The notes under the pieces were generated by a model. It was not told where the DNA came from. It saw only the letters and a program-made list of their open reading frames with translations, and searched no databases. A stretch of DNA of 64,000 nt. It comes from Petrimonas sulfuriphila. GTDB lineage: Bacteria > Bacteroidota > Bacteroidia > Bacteroidales > Dysgonomonadaceae. The position numbers and the translations under genes were made by a program. Location of the stretch: NCBI RefSeq assembly GCF_051201015.1, contig NZ_JBPEHI010000006.1. One strand, 5' to 3'. Positions 53,728 through 61,813 of the stretch are shown here, one piece after another. The stretch's first letter is position 1, and each line of letters starts with the position of its first letter.

Positions 53728-54876
53728 TCACATAAATCTTTTACGGTATTCTACCGGGGTACAGCCTTTTATTTTTCTAAACAACCTGAAAACGTTCGAA
53801 TAATCATTAAATCCGGATTTAAAAATTATGTCGGATATGGATAAATTTGTCGTGGTTAACAAAAAAGTAAAATGTTCTATTCTTAAATTAAGAATAAACT
53901 GGTAGAGCGAAATTCCCATTTCATTTTTGAACTTACTTTCTATACTCCTGCGGGAAAGAGGCACTAAAGAAGTTAATTTATCTATTTTTATTGCCGAATC
54001 AAAATTCTTTTGAAGGTATTTCACAATTTCCAGGATATATTTATCTTTAACATTATAGTTCTCTGTAGATTTTCGCAATTCAATTCCTAAAGGGTTAATA
54101 CAAATACTGAACGGCTTTGGATTATTCTCCTGTAACGTCTCATGAATCTTTCTGCCCAGTTCATATCCTCCCTTTTCGGCGTCCAGTATAATGGAAGAGA
54201 TTGGAGGATCGGATAAATTACAAATTAATCTATCGTTGTCTACTCCTAAAAGAGCAATTTCTTTAGGGATGTTTATATTGTTTAATTTACAAATTTCCGA
54301 TATCTGTATGGCAAAACTATCGTCGCATGCGAAAATTGCAACCGGCTTCGGCAGAGAAATCAGCCAATCTTCCAATTGGGTGTGCGTGTGCTCCCATTGC
54401 TTATCATTCAAATCTTCACTCTCGAAGTAATAATAATTTCCTTTAATTTTTTCAATTTCACGCCTATAACCCTCGGCTCTTTCTCTTGACCAGATAAATC
54501 CTTTATTTCCGTAGAAAGCAAAATTATTATAACGCCTTTGAATAAAAAACTTCGCAGCCATCGCCCCCATCCCAGTGTAATCGCCTGTAATATTTGAAAA
54601 ACATTTGCCTTCCTCTTTGTAGTTTTGTAAAAAAACCGGTATCTGTAACTTCTGAAGCGATTCCAAACTCATGTAATTCCATTGGGCTATAATAATATTG
54701 GCCTCCCACTTTTGAGCCCACGCTATTACGCCTTCTTCTCCATGGATGTTTTTATAGTAAACAGGAAGGCGATAAAAACTCCATTGTCCCATTTCCTGGG
54801 CATATTGGATTAACCCATCCAGGAAACGGCGGCTGAACTCAGTTGAGTAATCTATTAGGACCAATACTTTAATCAC
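53728..54876 (-). CDS. XylR-type transcription regulator (LacI-like sensor plus AraC HTH)
   Basis: A 382-residue one-component regulator. Residues about 1-270 form a periplasmic-binding-protein-like ligand domain (VLVLIDYSTEFSRRFLDGLI, VAIFACDDSFAIQISEICK, ALLGVDNDRLICNLSDPPIS). The last 100 residues are an AraC/XylS HTH (KIDKLTSLVPLSRRSIESKF, SDIIFKSGFNDYSNVFRLFR). The order matches XylR of the xylose system. It converges with the MFS gene and has its own promoter within a palindrome (54950-55008). It is the best candidate for sensing the liberated sugar and switching on the 30.6-53.7 kb operon. Confidence 0.88.
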   Translation of the reverse strand: MIKVLVLIDYSTEFSRRFLDGLIQYAQEMGQWSFYRLPVYYKNIHGEEGVIAWAQKWEANIIIAQWNYMSLESLQKLQIPVFLQNYKEEGKCFSNITGDYTGMGAMAAKFFIQRRYNNFAFYGNKGFIWSRERAEGYRREIEKIKGNYYYFESEDLNDKQWEHTHTQLEDWLISLPKPVAIFACDDSFAIQISEICKLNNINIPKEIALLGVDNDRLICNLSDPPISSIILDAEKGGYELGRKIHETLQENNPKPFSICINPLGIELRKSTENYNVKDKYILEIVKYLQKNFDSAIKIDKLTSLVPLSRRSIESKFKNEMGISLYQFILNLRIEHFTFLLTTTNLSISDIIFKSGFNDYSNVFRLFRKIKGCTPVEYRKRFM

Positions 54877-54949
54877 GTTTTTTAAATAGGGTTAATAAAA
54901 AATTTCACGTTGTTTTTAAGGATAAAATTAAACCTTCTTTTTCTTTTTT

Positions 54950-55008
54950 CCGAGATCGTTAGTTATACTTTCCTACATAGATCTTATGCAAATGTAAATA
55001 AATCTCGG
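54950..55008. promoter_or_regulatory. Inverted repeat around the regulator's promoter
   Basis: CCGAGAT (54950-54956) and ATCTCGG (55002-55008) flank the -7 element of the regulator gene. Such placement suits an autoregulatory operator, though the 45-base spacing is wide. Confidence 0.4.
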
Positions 55009-55020
55009 CTCTTTCACAAA
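54989..55020 (-). promoter_or_regulatory. Promoter of the XylR-type regulator gene
   Basis: On the minus strand TTTG (55017-55020), a 20-base spacer and TACATTTG (54989-54996) are a full match to the Bacteroidetes consensus. The leader would be about 105 bases. Confidence 0.65.
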
Positions 55021-55055
55021 AATGATTCGTTGCAGAGCCATGAAGGATGAAAACA

Positions 55056-55089
55056 AAAGAAAAAAACCGCCTCATTCCTGAGACGGTTT
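55056..55089 (-). terminator. Terminator after the ROK kinase gene
   Basis: Stem AAACCG.CTCA/TGAG.CGGTTT (55064-55074 with 55079-55089, one mismatch), TTCC loop, followed on the minus strand by a T-rich run. Confidence 0.8.
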
Positions 55090-55111
55090 ATAATCTGTAG
55101 TCTGTATAAAA

Positions 55112-56074
55112 TCATCTCACTTCCCAACCCAGTGCGCTGGCGCCAAGTACCGCTGCATCACTTTCCTTGAGTTCAGAGAAGATCAATTTCACTTTGTTTT
55201 TGAAAATGGGCAACAGGTTTCTTTCCATTGATTCGCGGATTGGGTTCATAATGAGATCACCGGCTTTCGCCAATCCTCCAAAAAGGATAATGGCTTCAGG
55301 GCTTGAGAACGCTACAAAATCAGCAAATGCTTCACCTAACATTTCACCGGTAAAACGGAATATTTCTTTGGCCATTTCATCGCCTGCCATAGCCGCATCA
55401 AAGACATCTTTGGAAGTGATGTCATCAATGGGGATGTTACGCAACTGAGTTTTTGCGTCGTGTTGAAGCTCCAGGTATTCACGTGCAGTACGGGCTACTC
55501 CCGTTGCTGAGGTATATGCCTCCAAGCATCCCGATCTTCCGCAACCACACACTCTTCCGTTAGTGCGCCGCATGATTACATGTCCAAGTTCACCTGCAAA
55601 GCCATCGTGGCCGTACACCATTTGTCCGTTCACCACAATCCCACTTCCTACACCGGTTCCGAGAGTGATTACAATAAAGTCTTTCATTCCGCGGGCTGCC
55701 CCGTATGTCATTTCACCGATGGCTGCCGCATTGGCATCGTTGGTAAGCGCCACGGGAATACCTACTCTGTCTTCCAGCATTTGTGCAAACGGAATAACTC
55801 CTTTCCAACGAAGGTTGGGAGCAAATTCGATACTTCCGGTGAAATAGTTGCCGTTGGGTGTTCCGGCTCCAATTCCTTTGATTTGATCTTTGGTGGCAAT
55901 ATCCTTGATCACATCTTCAATCACTTGGCTCAATTCATTCAAGTAGTCTTCCACTTCAGCATGCTTAGCCGTTTTCAGACTTCCGCTACGTAAAATCTGT
56001 CCCCTCTTATCAACGATACCCACAACCGTATTTGTACCGCCGACATCTATACCTATTACATAAGGTTTATCCAT
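55112..56074 (-). CDS. ROK-family sugar kinase (glucokinase-like)
   Basis: A 320-residue ROK kinase. ATP motif IGIDVGGTNTVVGIVD, substrate motif GHDGFAGELGHVIM and the ROK zinc motif CGCGRSGCLEAYTSATG are all intact; the catalytic aspartate lies in LTNDANAAAIGE. No DNA-binding N-terminus, so it is an enzyme and not a repressor. Glucose is the usual substrate for this Bacteroidetes form, but ROK kinases vary. A minus-strand TATATTTG element at 56118-56125 precedes it. It may phosphorylate a sugar released by the adjacent operon (inference). Confidence 0.9.
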   Translation of the reverse strand: MDKPYVIGIDVGGTNTVVGIVDKRGQILRSGSLKTAKHAEVEDYLNELSQVIEDVIKDIATKDQIKGIGAGTPNGNYFTGSIEFAPNLRWKGVIPFAQMLEDRVGIPVALTNDANAAAIGEMTYGAARGMKDFIVITLGTGVGSGIVVNGQMVYGHDGFAGELGHVIMRRTNGRVCGCGRSGCLEAYTSATGVARTAREYLELQHDAKTQLRNIPIDDITSKDVFDAAMAGDEMAKEIFRFTGEMLGEAFADFVAFSSPEAIILFGGLAKAGDLIMNPIRESMERNLLPIFKNKVKLIFSELKESDAAVLGASALGWEVR

Positions 56075-56117
56075 GAGTTTCTGTTTAAATGTTATTCAAT
56101 GAGATTAATTGTACTCG

Positions 56118-56125
56118 CAAATATA
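56118..56125 (-). promoter_or_regulatory. Candidate -7 element of the ROK kinase gene
   Basis: Minus-strand TATATTTG matches TAnnTTTG, about 44 bases before the start. No clear -33 box. Confidence 0.4.
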
Positions 56126-56228
56126 CGATTAATTTGTCATCCTTACTTGAAATCGTTAAAAAAAATACAAGCGACCCGCTTTTTTTAAATTAAACTCAAA
56201 TAATGGGTAATGATTTTATAATTTGACA

Positions 56229-56257
56229 TATCTTTGCAGATCGTTTTGCCAAAACGA
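56229..56257 (+). promoter_or_regulatory. Candidate promoter and operator before the beta-eliminating lyase gene
   Basis: TATCTTTG at 56229-56236 matches the -7 consensus. A perfect 7-base inverted repeat TCGTTTT-GCC-AAAACGA (56241-56257) follows at the expected start of transcription and could be an operator or a 5' hairpin. Confidence 0.4.
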
Positions 56258-56333
56258 CAGTTTTTCACATTAGATTTTGACCGATTAGAGGAATTCAGAC
56301 TTTTATCTTTACAAAACAAAATAAACAATTATT

Positions 56334-57782
56334 ATGCAGGAAATTAAATTTTATAACGGAGAGAATATCCCGTTGGAATTGCACAAAGTGCGTGTTGTGC
56401 AGAAACTACATTTAGTACCTATTGAACGTCGACTGGAAGCATTGGAAGAAGGCGGATTTAACACTTTCAGACTAAACACGAAAGATGTATTTCTGGACAT
56501 GCTTACCGACAGCGGAACCAATGCTATGAGCGACAATCAGATGGCTGCGATGATGCAGGCAGATGATGCATATGCCGGATCACAAAGTTTTTACCGGTTA
56601 AAGAAAGCTGTAGAAGACGTTCTGGGGAAAAAACATTACCTGCCGGTTCATCAAGGCCGTGCAGCCGAAAATATTTTATCAAAAGCATACATCAAGCAAG
56701 GGAGCCTGATTCCGATGAACTATCACTTCACCACTACTTTGGCCCATATAACCGAGTGTGGTGGCCGTATCGTGGAACTGCTTTACGATGAAGGGTATGT
56801 GATGAATTCTGATCATCCGTTTAAAGGCAACATGAACATCGAAAAACTGGAAGAGAACATTATCCGGCACGGTTCAAAAAACGTTCCGTTTATCCGCATG
56901 GAAGCTTCCACCAACCTGATTGGCGGGCAACCATTTTCGATTCAAAACCTACGCGATGTGAGGGCTATTGCAGATAAATACAATATCCGTTTAGTGCTGG
57001 ATGCCAGCTTATTGGGTGAAAATGCTTACCTGGTAAAATTGCGGGAAGAAGAGTTTAATGAAACGTCTATGGCGGATATTCTAAAAACAATGACCGAGCT
57101 GGCAGATATTGTCTATTTTTCGGCACGGAAGCTAAGTTCTTCGCGCGGTGGAGGTATCTGCACCAACAGCGAAGTGATTTACAAGGAGCTCGAGGCACTT
57201 GTTCCCCTTTATGAAGGATTTTTGACTTACGGTGGCATATCGGTACGTGAAATTGAATCAATGGCAGTCGGATTATACGAAACGTTGGATGAAACCATGA
57301 TTTGTCAAAGTCCCGACTTTATCCGTTACCTGGTGGATGAACTGGATAAAAACGGAGTACCCATGCTGAAGCCTGCCGGCGTACTCGGTGCACACGTGAA
57401 TGCTATGGAACTCTGTTCCCATATTCCTCAAACGCAGTATCCTGCCGGATCGCTTGCTGCAGCCTTGTTTCTGATATCCGGAATCCGGGGAATGGAACGC
57501 GGCTCGGTTTCCAACCAACGCGACGAGTATGGAAACGAAACATACGCCGACATGGAGTTAGTCCGGCTTGCCGTTCCACGTCGTGTATTCACGTTATCAC
57601 AGATAAAATACGTTATCGACCGGGTTACCTGGCTGAATGACAACCGTGAACTTATCGGTGGATTAAAATTCGTTTACGAACCGCCTGTTCTTCGTTTCTT
57701 TATGGGAGGGCTGGAGCCTGTTAACGATTGGCCACAAAGGCTTATTTCCAAATTCAAGGAAGATTTTGAAGAAAGCTTGTGA
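56334..57782 (+). CDS. Tryptophanase / tyrosine phenol-lyase-family PLP enzyme
   Basis: A 482-residue PLP beta-eliminating lyase. Family motifs are LTDSGTNAMSDNQMAAMM, PVHQGRAAENILS, EASTNLIGGQPFS and VRLAVPRRVFT, whose arginine binds the substrate carboxylate. The PLP lysine is Lys266 in SARKLSSSRGGG, where classic enzymes have a S-x-K-K-D segment. It is about 20 residues longer than standard TnaA or TPL and clearly diverged, so cleavage of tryptophan, tyrosine or another beta-substituted amino acid is open. It would release ammonia, pyruvate and an indole or phenol product. No adjacent permease is visible. Confidence 0.8.
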   Translation: MQEIKFYNGENIPLELHKVRVVQKLHLVPIERRLEALEEGGFNTFRLNTKDVFLDMLTDSGTNAMSDNQMAAMMQADDAYAGSQSFYRLKKAVEDVLGKKHYLPVHQGRAAENILSKAYIKQGSLIPMNYHFTTTLAHITECGGRIVELLYDEGYVMNSDHPFKGNMNIEKLEENIIRHGSKNVPFIRMEASTNLIGGQPFSIQNLRDVRAIADKYNIRLVLDASLLGENAYLVKLREEEFNETSMADILKTMTELADIVYFSARKLSSSRGGGICTNSEVIYKELEALVPLYEGFLTYGGISVREIESMAVGLYETLDETMICQSPDFIRYLVDELDKNGVPMLKPAGVLGAHVNAMELCSHIPQTQYPAGSLAAALFLISGIRGMERGSVSNQRDEYGNETYADMELVRLAVPRRVFTLSQIKYVIDRVTWLNDNRELIGGLKFVYEPPVLRFFMGGLEPVNDWPQRLISKFKEDFEESL

Positions 57783-58102
57783 TAACGCGCTGAATAAATT
57801 CCCCGTCTTGGAGACTGTATGAAAACTGTAATATGATTTTCAATTTGTAATTAATCTTTATAATTTCACAAACTCTTCAAGGCGGGGTTTTATTTGGTTA
57901 AATAATTGCCGATACCCAACCCTTAGTTAAACACAACAATACCGTTTTATCCAATTTTCAGTTAGATTTTATCCTATTGAAAACACTGTCAATGGTGTAT
58001 TGAAGAAATATACTTGACCTACATTCATTACTATCTCCTTGAATTTCAAGTAAACAATTGTATGTAAAGCCAATCTCTATGTAAAGCATAAAAACGAAAA
58101 CA
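57783..58102. other. Intergenic region with a large stem-loop and a direct repeat
   Basis: No gene is seen in these 320 AT-rich bases. It holds the 14-base-pair stem at 57801-57887 (listed separately) and a 10-base direct repeat TATGTAAAGC at 58061-58070 and 58078-58087, a 17-base period just before the next gene that could be an operator. Confidence 0.5.
57801..57891 (+). terminator. Terminator-like structure with 14-base-pair stem and 59-base loop
   Basis: CCCCGTCTTGGAGA (57801-57814) pairs along its whole length with TCTTCAAGGCGGGG (57874-57887), including two G-U pairs, and is followed by TTTTAT. The long AT-rich loop is unusual for a simple terminator. Confidence 0.55.
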
Positions 58103-58891
58103 ATGAATTTTACAAAAATTATTCTTAGTTCAATTCTTATCCTGTTCGTTCAATTCTCTTTTTCGCAAAAAACCAAAATATCGTCGACAGATAACAGCCG
58201 ACAAAACCCGGCTTTCTTCGCCACAACCATCACCGTCACCACTAAGGGAATTTCAACCATTCCAAATCTGACGTTAGGTAAACCCGCGGCGATTTTTGAT
58301 ATGATATTAGGTAAAAAAAGGCTCAGTTTTGAGCCTAAATTCAGGTTTGCTTTAGACGGTAAACCCTGGTCTTTTCAATTTTGGTGGCGCTACAAATTGA
58401 TTCAAAAAGAAAAATTCAATTTAAATATTGGAGCAAGGCCCAATTTCTCCTTTAAAACCAAAACAGCTACAATAAATAACGTTACAAATGAGGTGATTGT
58501 AGCTCAAAGAAATCTTGGTGGAGAAGTGGCTCCCTCCTATTACATTACAGAGAATATAAGTTTAATCCCCTATTATTTATATCTGTATGGTATAGACAAA
58601 AACACAACGAAAAACACGAACTTTTTTGCATTTCGTACTAATTTTACGAATATATCCATTTCGGACTATATCTCCTTAGGCATTATTCCTCAAATTTATT
58701 ATCTAAAAATGGATTCAGCCGATGGTGTTTATTTTGCATCTACATTTTCGTTGCAAAAGAAAAACTTTCCTTTTTCTATTTCTTCTATGTTTAACCAGGA
58801 AATAAAGAGTAATATTGATGGAAGTCAACACTTTATCTGGAATGTAAGCCTGATCTATTCTTTCAATAAACAATTTATCAAGAAGCAATAA
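58103..58891 (+). CDS. Predicted outer-membrane protein of unknown function
   Basis: A 262-residue protein with a signal peptide (MNFTKIILSSILILFVQFSFS, cut before QKTK). The mature part is made of alternating polar and aromatic strands (KPWSFQFWWRYKLIQKEKF, LNIGARPNFSFK, YYITENISLIPYYLYLYG, FPFSISSMFNQEIK) and ends FIWNVSLIYSFNKQF, as in small beta-barrel porin-like proteins. No named family recognised. It is monocistronic and ends at a terminator shared with the convergent E3 gene. Confidence 0.6.
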   Translation: MNFTKIILSSILILFVQFSFSQKTKISSTDNSRQNPAFFATTITVTTKGISTIPNLTLGKPAAIFDMILGKKRLSFEPKFRFALDGKPWSFQFWWRYKLIQKEKFNLNIGARPNFSFKTKTATINNVTNEVIVAQRNLGGEVAPSYYITENISLIPYYLYLYGIDKNTTKNTNFFAFRTNFTNISISDYISLGIIPQIYYLKMDSADGVYFASTFSLQKKNFPFSISSMFNQEIKSNIDGSQHFIWNVSLIYSFNKQFIKKQ

Positions 58892-58892
58892 A

Positions 58893-58919
58893 AAATCCCC
58901 TTCCTAGAGAAGAGGATTT
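58893..58919. terminator. Bidirectional terminator
   Basis: AAATCCCCTTC/GAAGAGGATTT (58893-58903 with 58909-58919, one mismatch), five-base loop, between convergent genes. T- and A-rich flanks are present on both sides. Confidence 0.75.
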
Positions 58920-58948
58920 GATATTTAATATTTATACTTTCGTAAAAA

Positions 58949-60649
58949 CTACTTCTGTTTTTTAACAATATGTACAGCCTCGCCTAGAACATCTGCACAA
59001 GCTTCGAAGAGAGCTTCTGAGTAAGTGGGATGTCCGTATATAGTTTTGATTACTTCGTCCACGGTGATTTCCATTTCCATAAGCAACGATGCCTGGTTAA
59101 TGATTTCAGCTGCCGCGGGACCTACAATATGCACACCAAGAATCTCGCCATATTTGCTGTCGGCGATCACTTTCACAAAACCAACATTATCACCGGATGC
59201 CATAGCCCGGCCGTTGGCAGCAAAATCAAAACGGCCAATACGAACGTCGTATTTCTCGCGTGCCTGTTCTTCCGTAAGGCCAACCATAGCCACTTCGGGA
59301 TGGGTATAAACTACCGAAGGAGCGGAATGCAATTTAAGTTCGCGATGATTGCCTTTTACAGCATTATCAGCTGCCACTTCACCCATGCGAAATGCTACAT
59401 GCGCTAGCATCTTTATAGCATTCACATCGCCGGGTGCATAAATGCCTTTCACACTGGTTTCCATATATTTGTCAACCTTGATCCGGCCGCGCTCCATTTC
59501 AAACTGAATATCTCCCATCCCTTCGGTATCCGGTAAGCGTCCGATAGAAATCAGGACCTTATCAGCAATGACCGATTCTCCTCCTTCAATTTTAACTTCC
59601 ACCTTGCCTTTTTTATCGGCAAGCTCAGTAATCTTGGTAGAAGTCATTATTTTCACGTTCTTCTTTTTCAGCAACTTGGTAAGTAATGCCGACGCTTCAG
59701 CGTCCACTGACGGAATAATCCTGTCCATCATCTCGATAACGGTTATTTTTGTTCCGAGCGCCTCAAATGCCTGAGCCATCTCTATACCGATAACACCTCC
59801 GCCAATCACCACCAGCGTTTCGGGCAGTACGTCCAGCGCCAACAAATCATCACTGGTTAATACATTCGGATTATCAATACCCGGAATGTTTATTCTGGAT
59901 ACTTTTGACCCTCCCGCTAGAATAATTTTGTCACCTTTTATCACCGTGGAATCATCCACTACCACATCTTTGTTTTTATTGATTCGGGCAACTCCTTTGA
60001 AAATGTCCACTTTGTTGCTTCTCAGCAATGCTTCTACACCGCTTGTCAGCTTTTTTACCACTGAGTTTTTGTGCTGAACCACCCGAGGCATATCTATTTT
60101 GTACTTAACGCTTTCAAAAATGATTCCACGTGAAGCAGCCATCTCCATACCCTCGATAATTTCACCACTTTTGAGATATGCTTTCGTCGGAATACATCCC
60201 AAGTTAAGACACGTTCCTCCAAATTCTTTTTTTTCCACAATGGCCACTTTTGCCCCCTGTTGTGCAGCACGGATAGCAGCCACGTATCCAGCAGGTCCGC
60301 CACCAATGACGATCACATTGTATGAATCTTCGAGCCTTGTCATTGATTTGTCAGCAGCCTCTTCTTCAACCGGTTTCTCCTCTTCATATGCCTGCGGAAC
60401 AATTTCCTCGCCTTCTTGTCCGATATAACCGATAACTTCCGTTACCGGAACAGTATCTCCGTCGTGACGGAGAATTTTAAGGAGCACGCCTGTTGCCTCG
60501 GCTTCAAGTTCCATACTTGTTTTATCGGTCATGATTTCGAGGATAATTTCACCTTGAGTCACAGGATCTCCTTCTTTTTTTAACCACTTTACAATTTGCC
60601 CTTCGGTCATGTCGATTCCCGCTTTGGGCATTATAATTTCGTATGCCAT
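58949..60649 (-). CDS. lpdA: Dihydrolipoyl dehydrogenase (E3) with N-terminal lipoyl domain
   Basis: A 566-residue fusion. Residues 1-75 are a lipoyl domain with the attachment site Lys43 in IMTDKTSMELE. A proline/glutamate-rich linker (about 80-105) follows. The flavoprotein starts at about 108: NVIVIGGGPAGYVAA for FAD, the redox disulfide in GGTCLNLGCIPTKAY, VVIGGGVIGIEMAQ for NAD, GIYAPGDVNAIKML, and the active-site YGHPTYSEAL at the end. It reoxidises dihydrolipoamide for the dehydrogenase complex. It is last in the operon, 42 bases after E2. This is the only lipoyl domain encoded in the operon as seen here. Confidence 0.95.
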   Translation of the reverse strand: MAYEIIMPKAGIDMTEGQIVKWLKKEGDPVTQGEIILEIMTDKTSMELEAEATGVLLKILRHDGDTVPVTEVIGYIGQEGEEIVPQAYEEEKPVEEEAADKSMTRLEDSYNVIVIGGGPAGYVAAIRAAQQGAKVAIVEKKEFGGTCLNLGCIPTKAYLKSGEIIEGMEMAASRGIIFESVKYKIDMPRVVQHKNSVVKKLTSGVEALLRSNKVDIFKGVARINKNKDVVVDDSTVIKGDKIILAGGSKVSRINIPGIDNPNVLTSDDLLALDVLPETLVVIGGGVIGIEMAQAFEALGTKITVIEMMDRIIPSVDAEASALLTKLLKKKNVKIMTSTKITELADKKGKVEVKIEGGESVIADKVLISIGRLPDTEGMGDIQFEMERGRIKVDKYMETSVKGIYAPGDVNAIKMLAHVAFRMGEVAADNAVKGNHRELKLHSAPSVVYTHPEVAMVGLTEEQAREKYDVRIGRFDFAANGRAMASGDNVGFVKVIADSKYGEILGVHIVGPAAAEIINQASLLMEMEITVDEVIKTIYGHPTYSEALFEACADVLGEAVHIVKKQK

Positions 60650-60691
60650 GTTTTGAGTTATGAGTTATGAGTTTTAAGTAAACCTCAAACG

Positions 60692-61801
60692 TTAAATTAA
60701 TAATGTTAACGGATTTTCAAGCAGTTGCTTCAGGTCCGTCATGAATTTTGCCGCTGTAAGTCCGTCAATGATGCGATGATCACTGGTAAGGCTGACTTTC
60801 ATTACCGGACGGATTACGGCCTCACCGTTGCGGACCACAAGGGTATCTTTTGTCGATGAGACGCTTAAAATGGCTGCATTCGGCTGATTGATGATTGCCG
60901 TAAAATGTTCCACGCCATACATTCCCAAGTTGCTGATGGTAAATGTACTTCCCGTTTGTTCATCGGGCAGCAACTTTTTCGAAAATGTGCGTTCGGTAAC
61001 GTCTTTCAAAGCTACTACCAGTTCGCTGAGCAACATTTTATCGGCATTTTTCACTACCGGCACCAGCAATCCCTCGTCCAATCCAACCGCCATTCCTAAA
61101 TTCACGTAGTTGTGGAAAGTGATCTCGGTAACCTCGTTATTCAAGCTCGCATTGATGTATTTGTGTTTCATCAATGTTTTCACCACAGCAAACGAAATAA
61201 GATCGGTAACAGTCAGCTTTTTATCCGTTTTCTCCTTTATCGGATCCATCAATTTTTTGCGTAACTCAAGCAGTTCAGCCATATCTATTTCCCAGGTTTG
61301 AATAAACGAAGGGATCGAGAAATAACTTTCCGACATACGTTTTGCTATTACCTTGCGCATCATGCTCAACGGCTCGGTTTCGGTACTTACGGCTGCTTCC
61401 ACCTTAACAGAGACATCGGGTTTGCTATCGGCAGGTATTACCTGAAGCTGCTTACTTATTCCCGAAAGAATTTTTGGTGCTGCCGTAGCTTCAGCAAAAT
61501 CATTCCGGGTAAGGCGGGCTTTCAATACAGGATCAGAGATGAGCAACAGCACATCGTCCTTCATGATTTTATCGTTGTGACCGGTGCCCCTGACACCTTT
61601 CAGATCAATGTGATGTTCTTCAGCAATTCTGCGTGCGAGCGGCGAGACGTGAATTTTACCCTGAAAATTCCATCCGGCAACATCTTCTTTATGAACGCGT
61701 CCCTTATAACCTGTACCGGTCACATTTGTAAGCGTCACGTTCATTCGTTTAGCCAGCAATCTTGCTGCAGGAGTGGCTCTAACTAATTGTCTTTCTTCCA
61801 T
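60692..61801 (-). CDS. 2-oxoacid/acetoin dehydrogenase E2 with two subunit-binding domains and no lipoyl domain
   Basis: A 369-residue dihydrolipoamide acyltransferase. It begins directly with a peripheral-subunit-binding domain (RATPAARLLAKRMNVTLTNV, about 8-44) and a second one (HVSPLARRIAEEHHIDLKGV, about 50-88). The catalytic domain runs from about 142 (MRKVIAKRMSESYFSIPSFI) to the end, with the active site DHRIIDG (His342, Asp346). A usual E2 starts with one to three lipoyl domains; none is present. Only 12 bases separate its start from the E1-beta stop, so no lipoyl part is hidden upstream. The E3 lipoyl domain presumably serves instead. Confidence 0.9.
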   Translation of the reverse strand: MEERQLVRATPAARLLAKRMNVTLTNVTGTGYKGRVHKEDVAGWNFQGKIHVSPLARRIAEEHHIDLKGVRGTGHNDKIMKDDVLLLISDPVLKARLTRNDFAEATAAPKILSGISKQLQVIPADSKPDVSVKVEAAVSTETEPLSMMRKVIAKRMSESYFSIPSFIQTWEIDMAELLELRKKLMDPIKEKTDKKLTVTDLISFAVVKTLMKHKYINASLNNEVTEITFHNYVNLGMAVGLDEGLLVPVVKNADKMLLSELVVALKDVTERTFSKKLLPDEQTGSTFTISNLGMYGVEHFTAIINQPNAAILSVSSTKDTLVVRNGEAVIRPVMKVSLTSDHRIIDGLTAAKFMTDLKQLLENPLTLLI

Positions 61802-61813
61802 AAACCTCCTCTA

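Noticed and set aside
53677..53728. Inverted repeat ATTACTT/AAGTAAT between the MFS and regulator genes as a terminator
   Set aside because: Only seven bases with a long interval and no T run; it overlaps the regulator stop codon, so the support is too weak.
61298..61786. Plus-strand frame of 162 codons opposite the E2 gene
   Set aside because: Antisense to the well-supported E2 coding sequence; no domain or start context.
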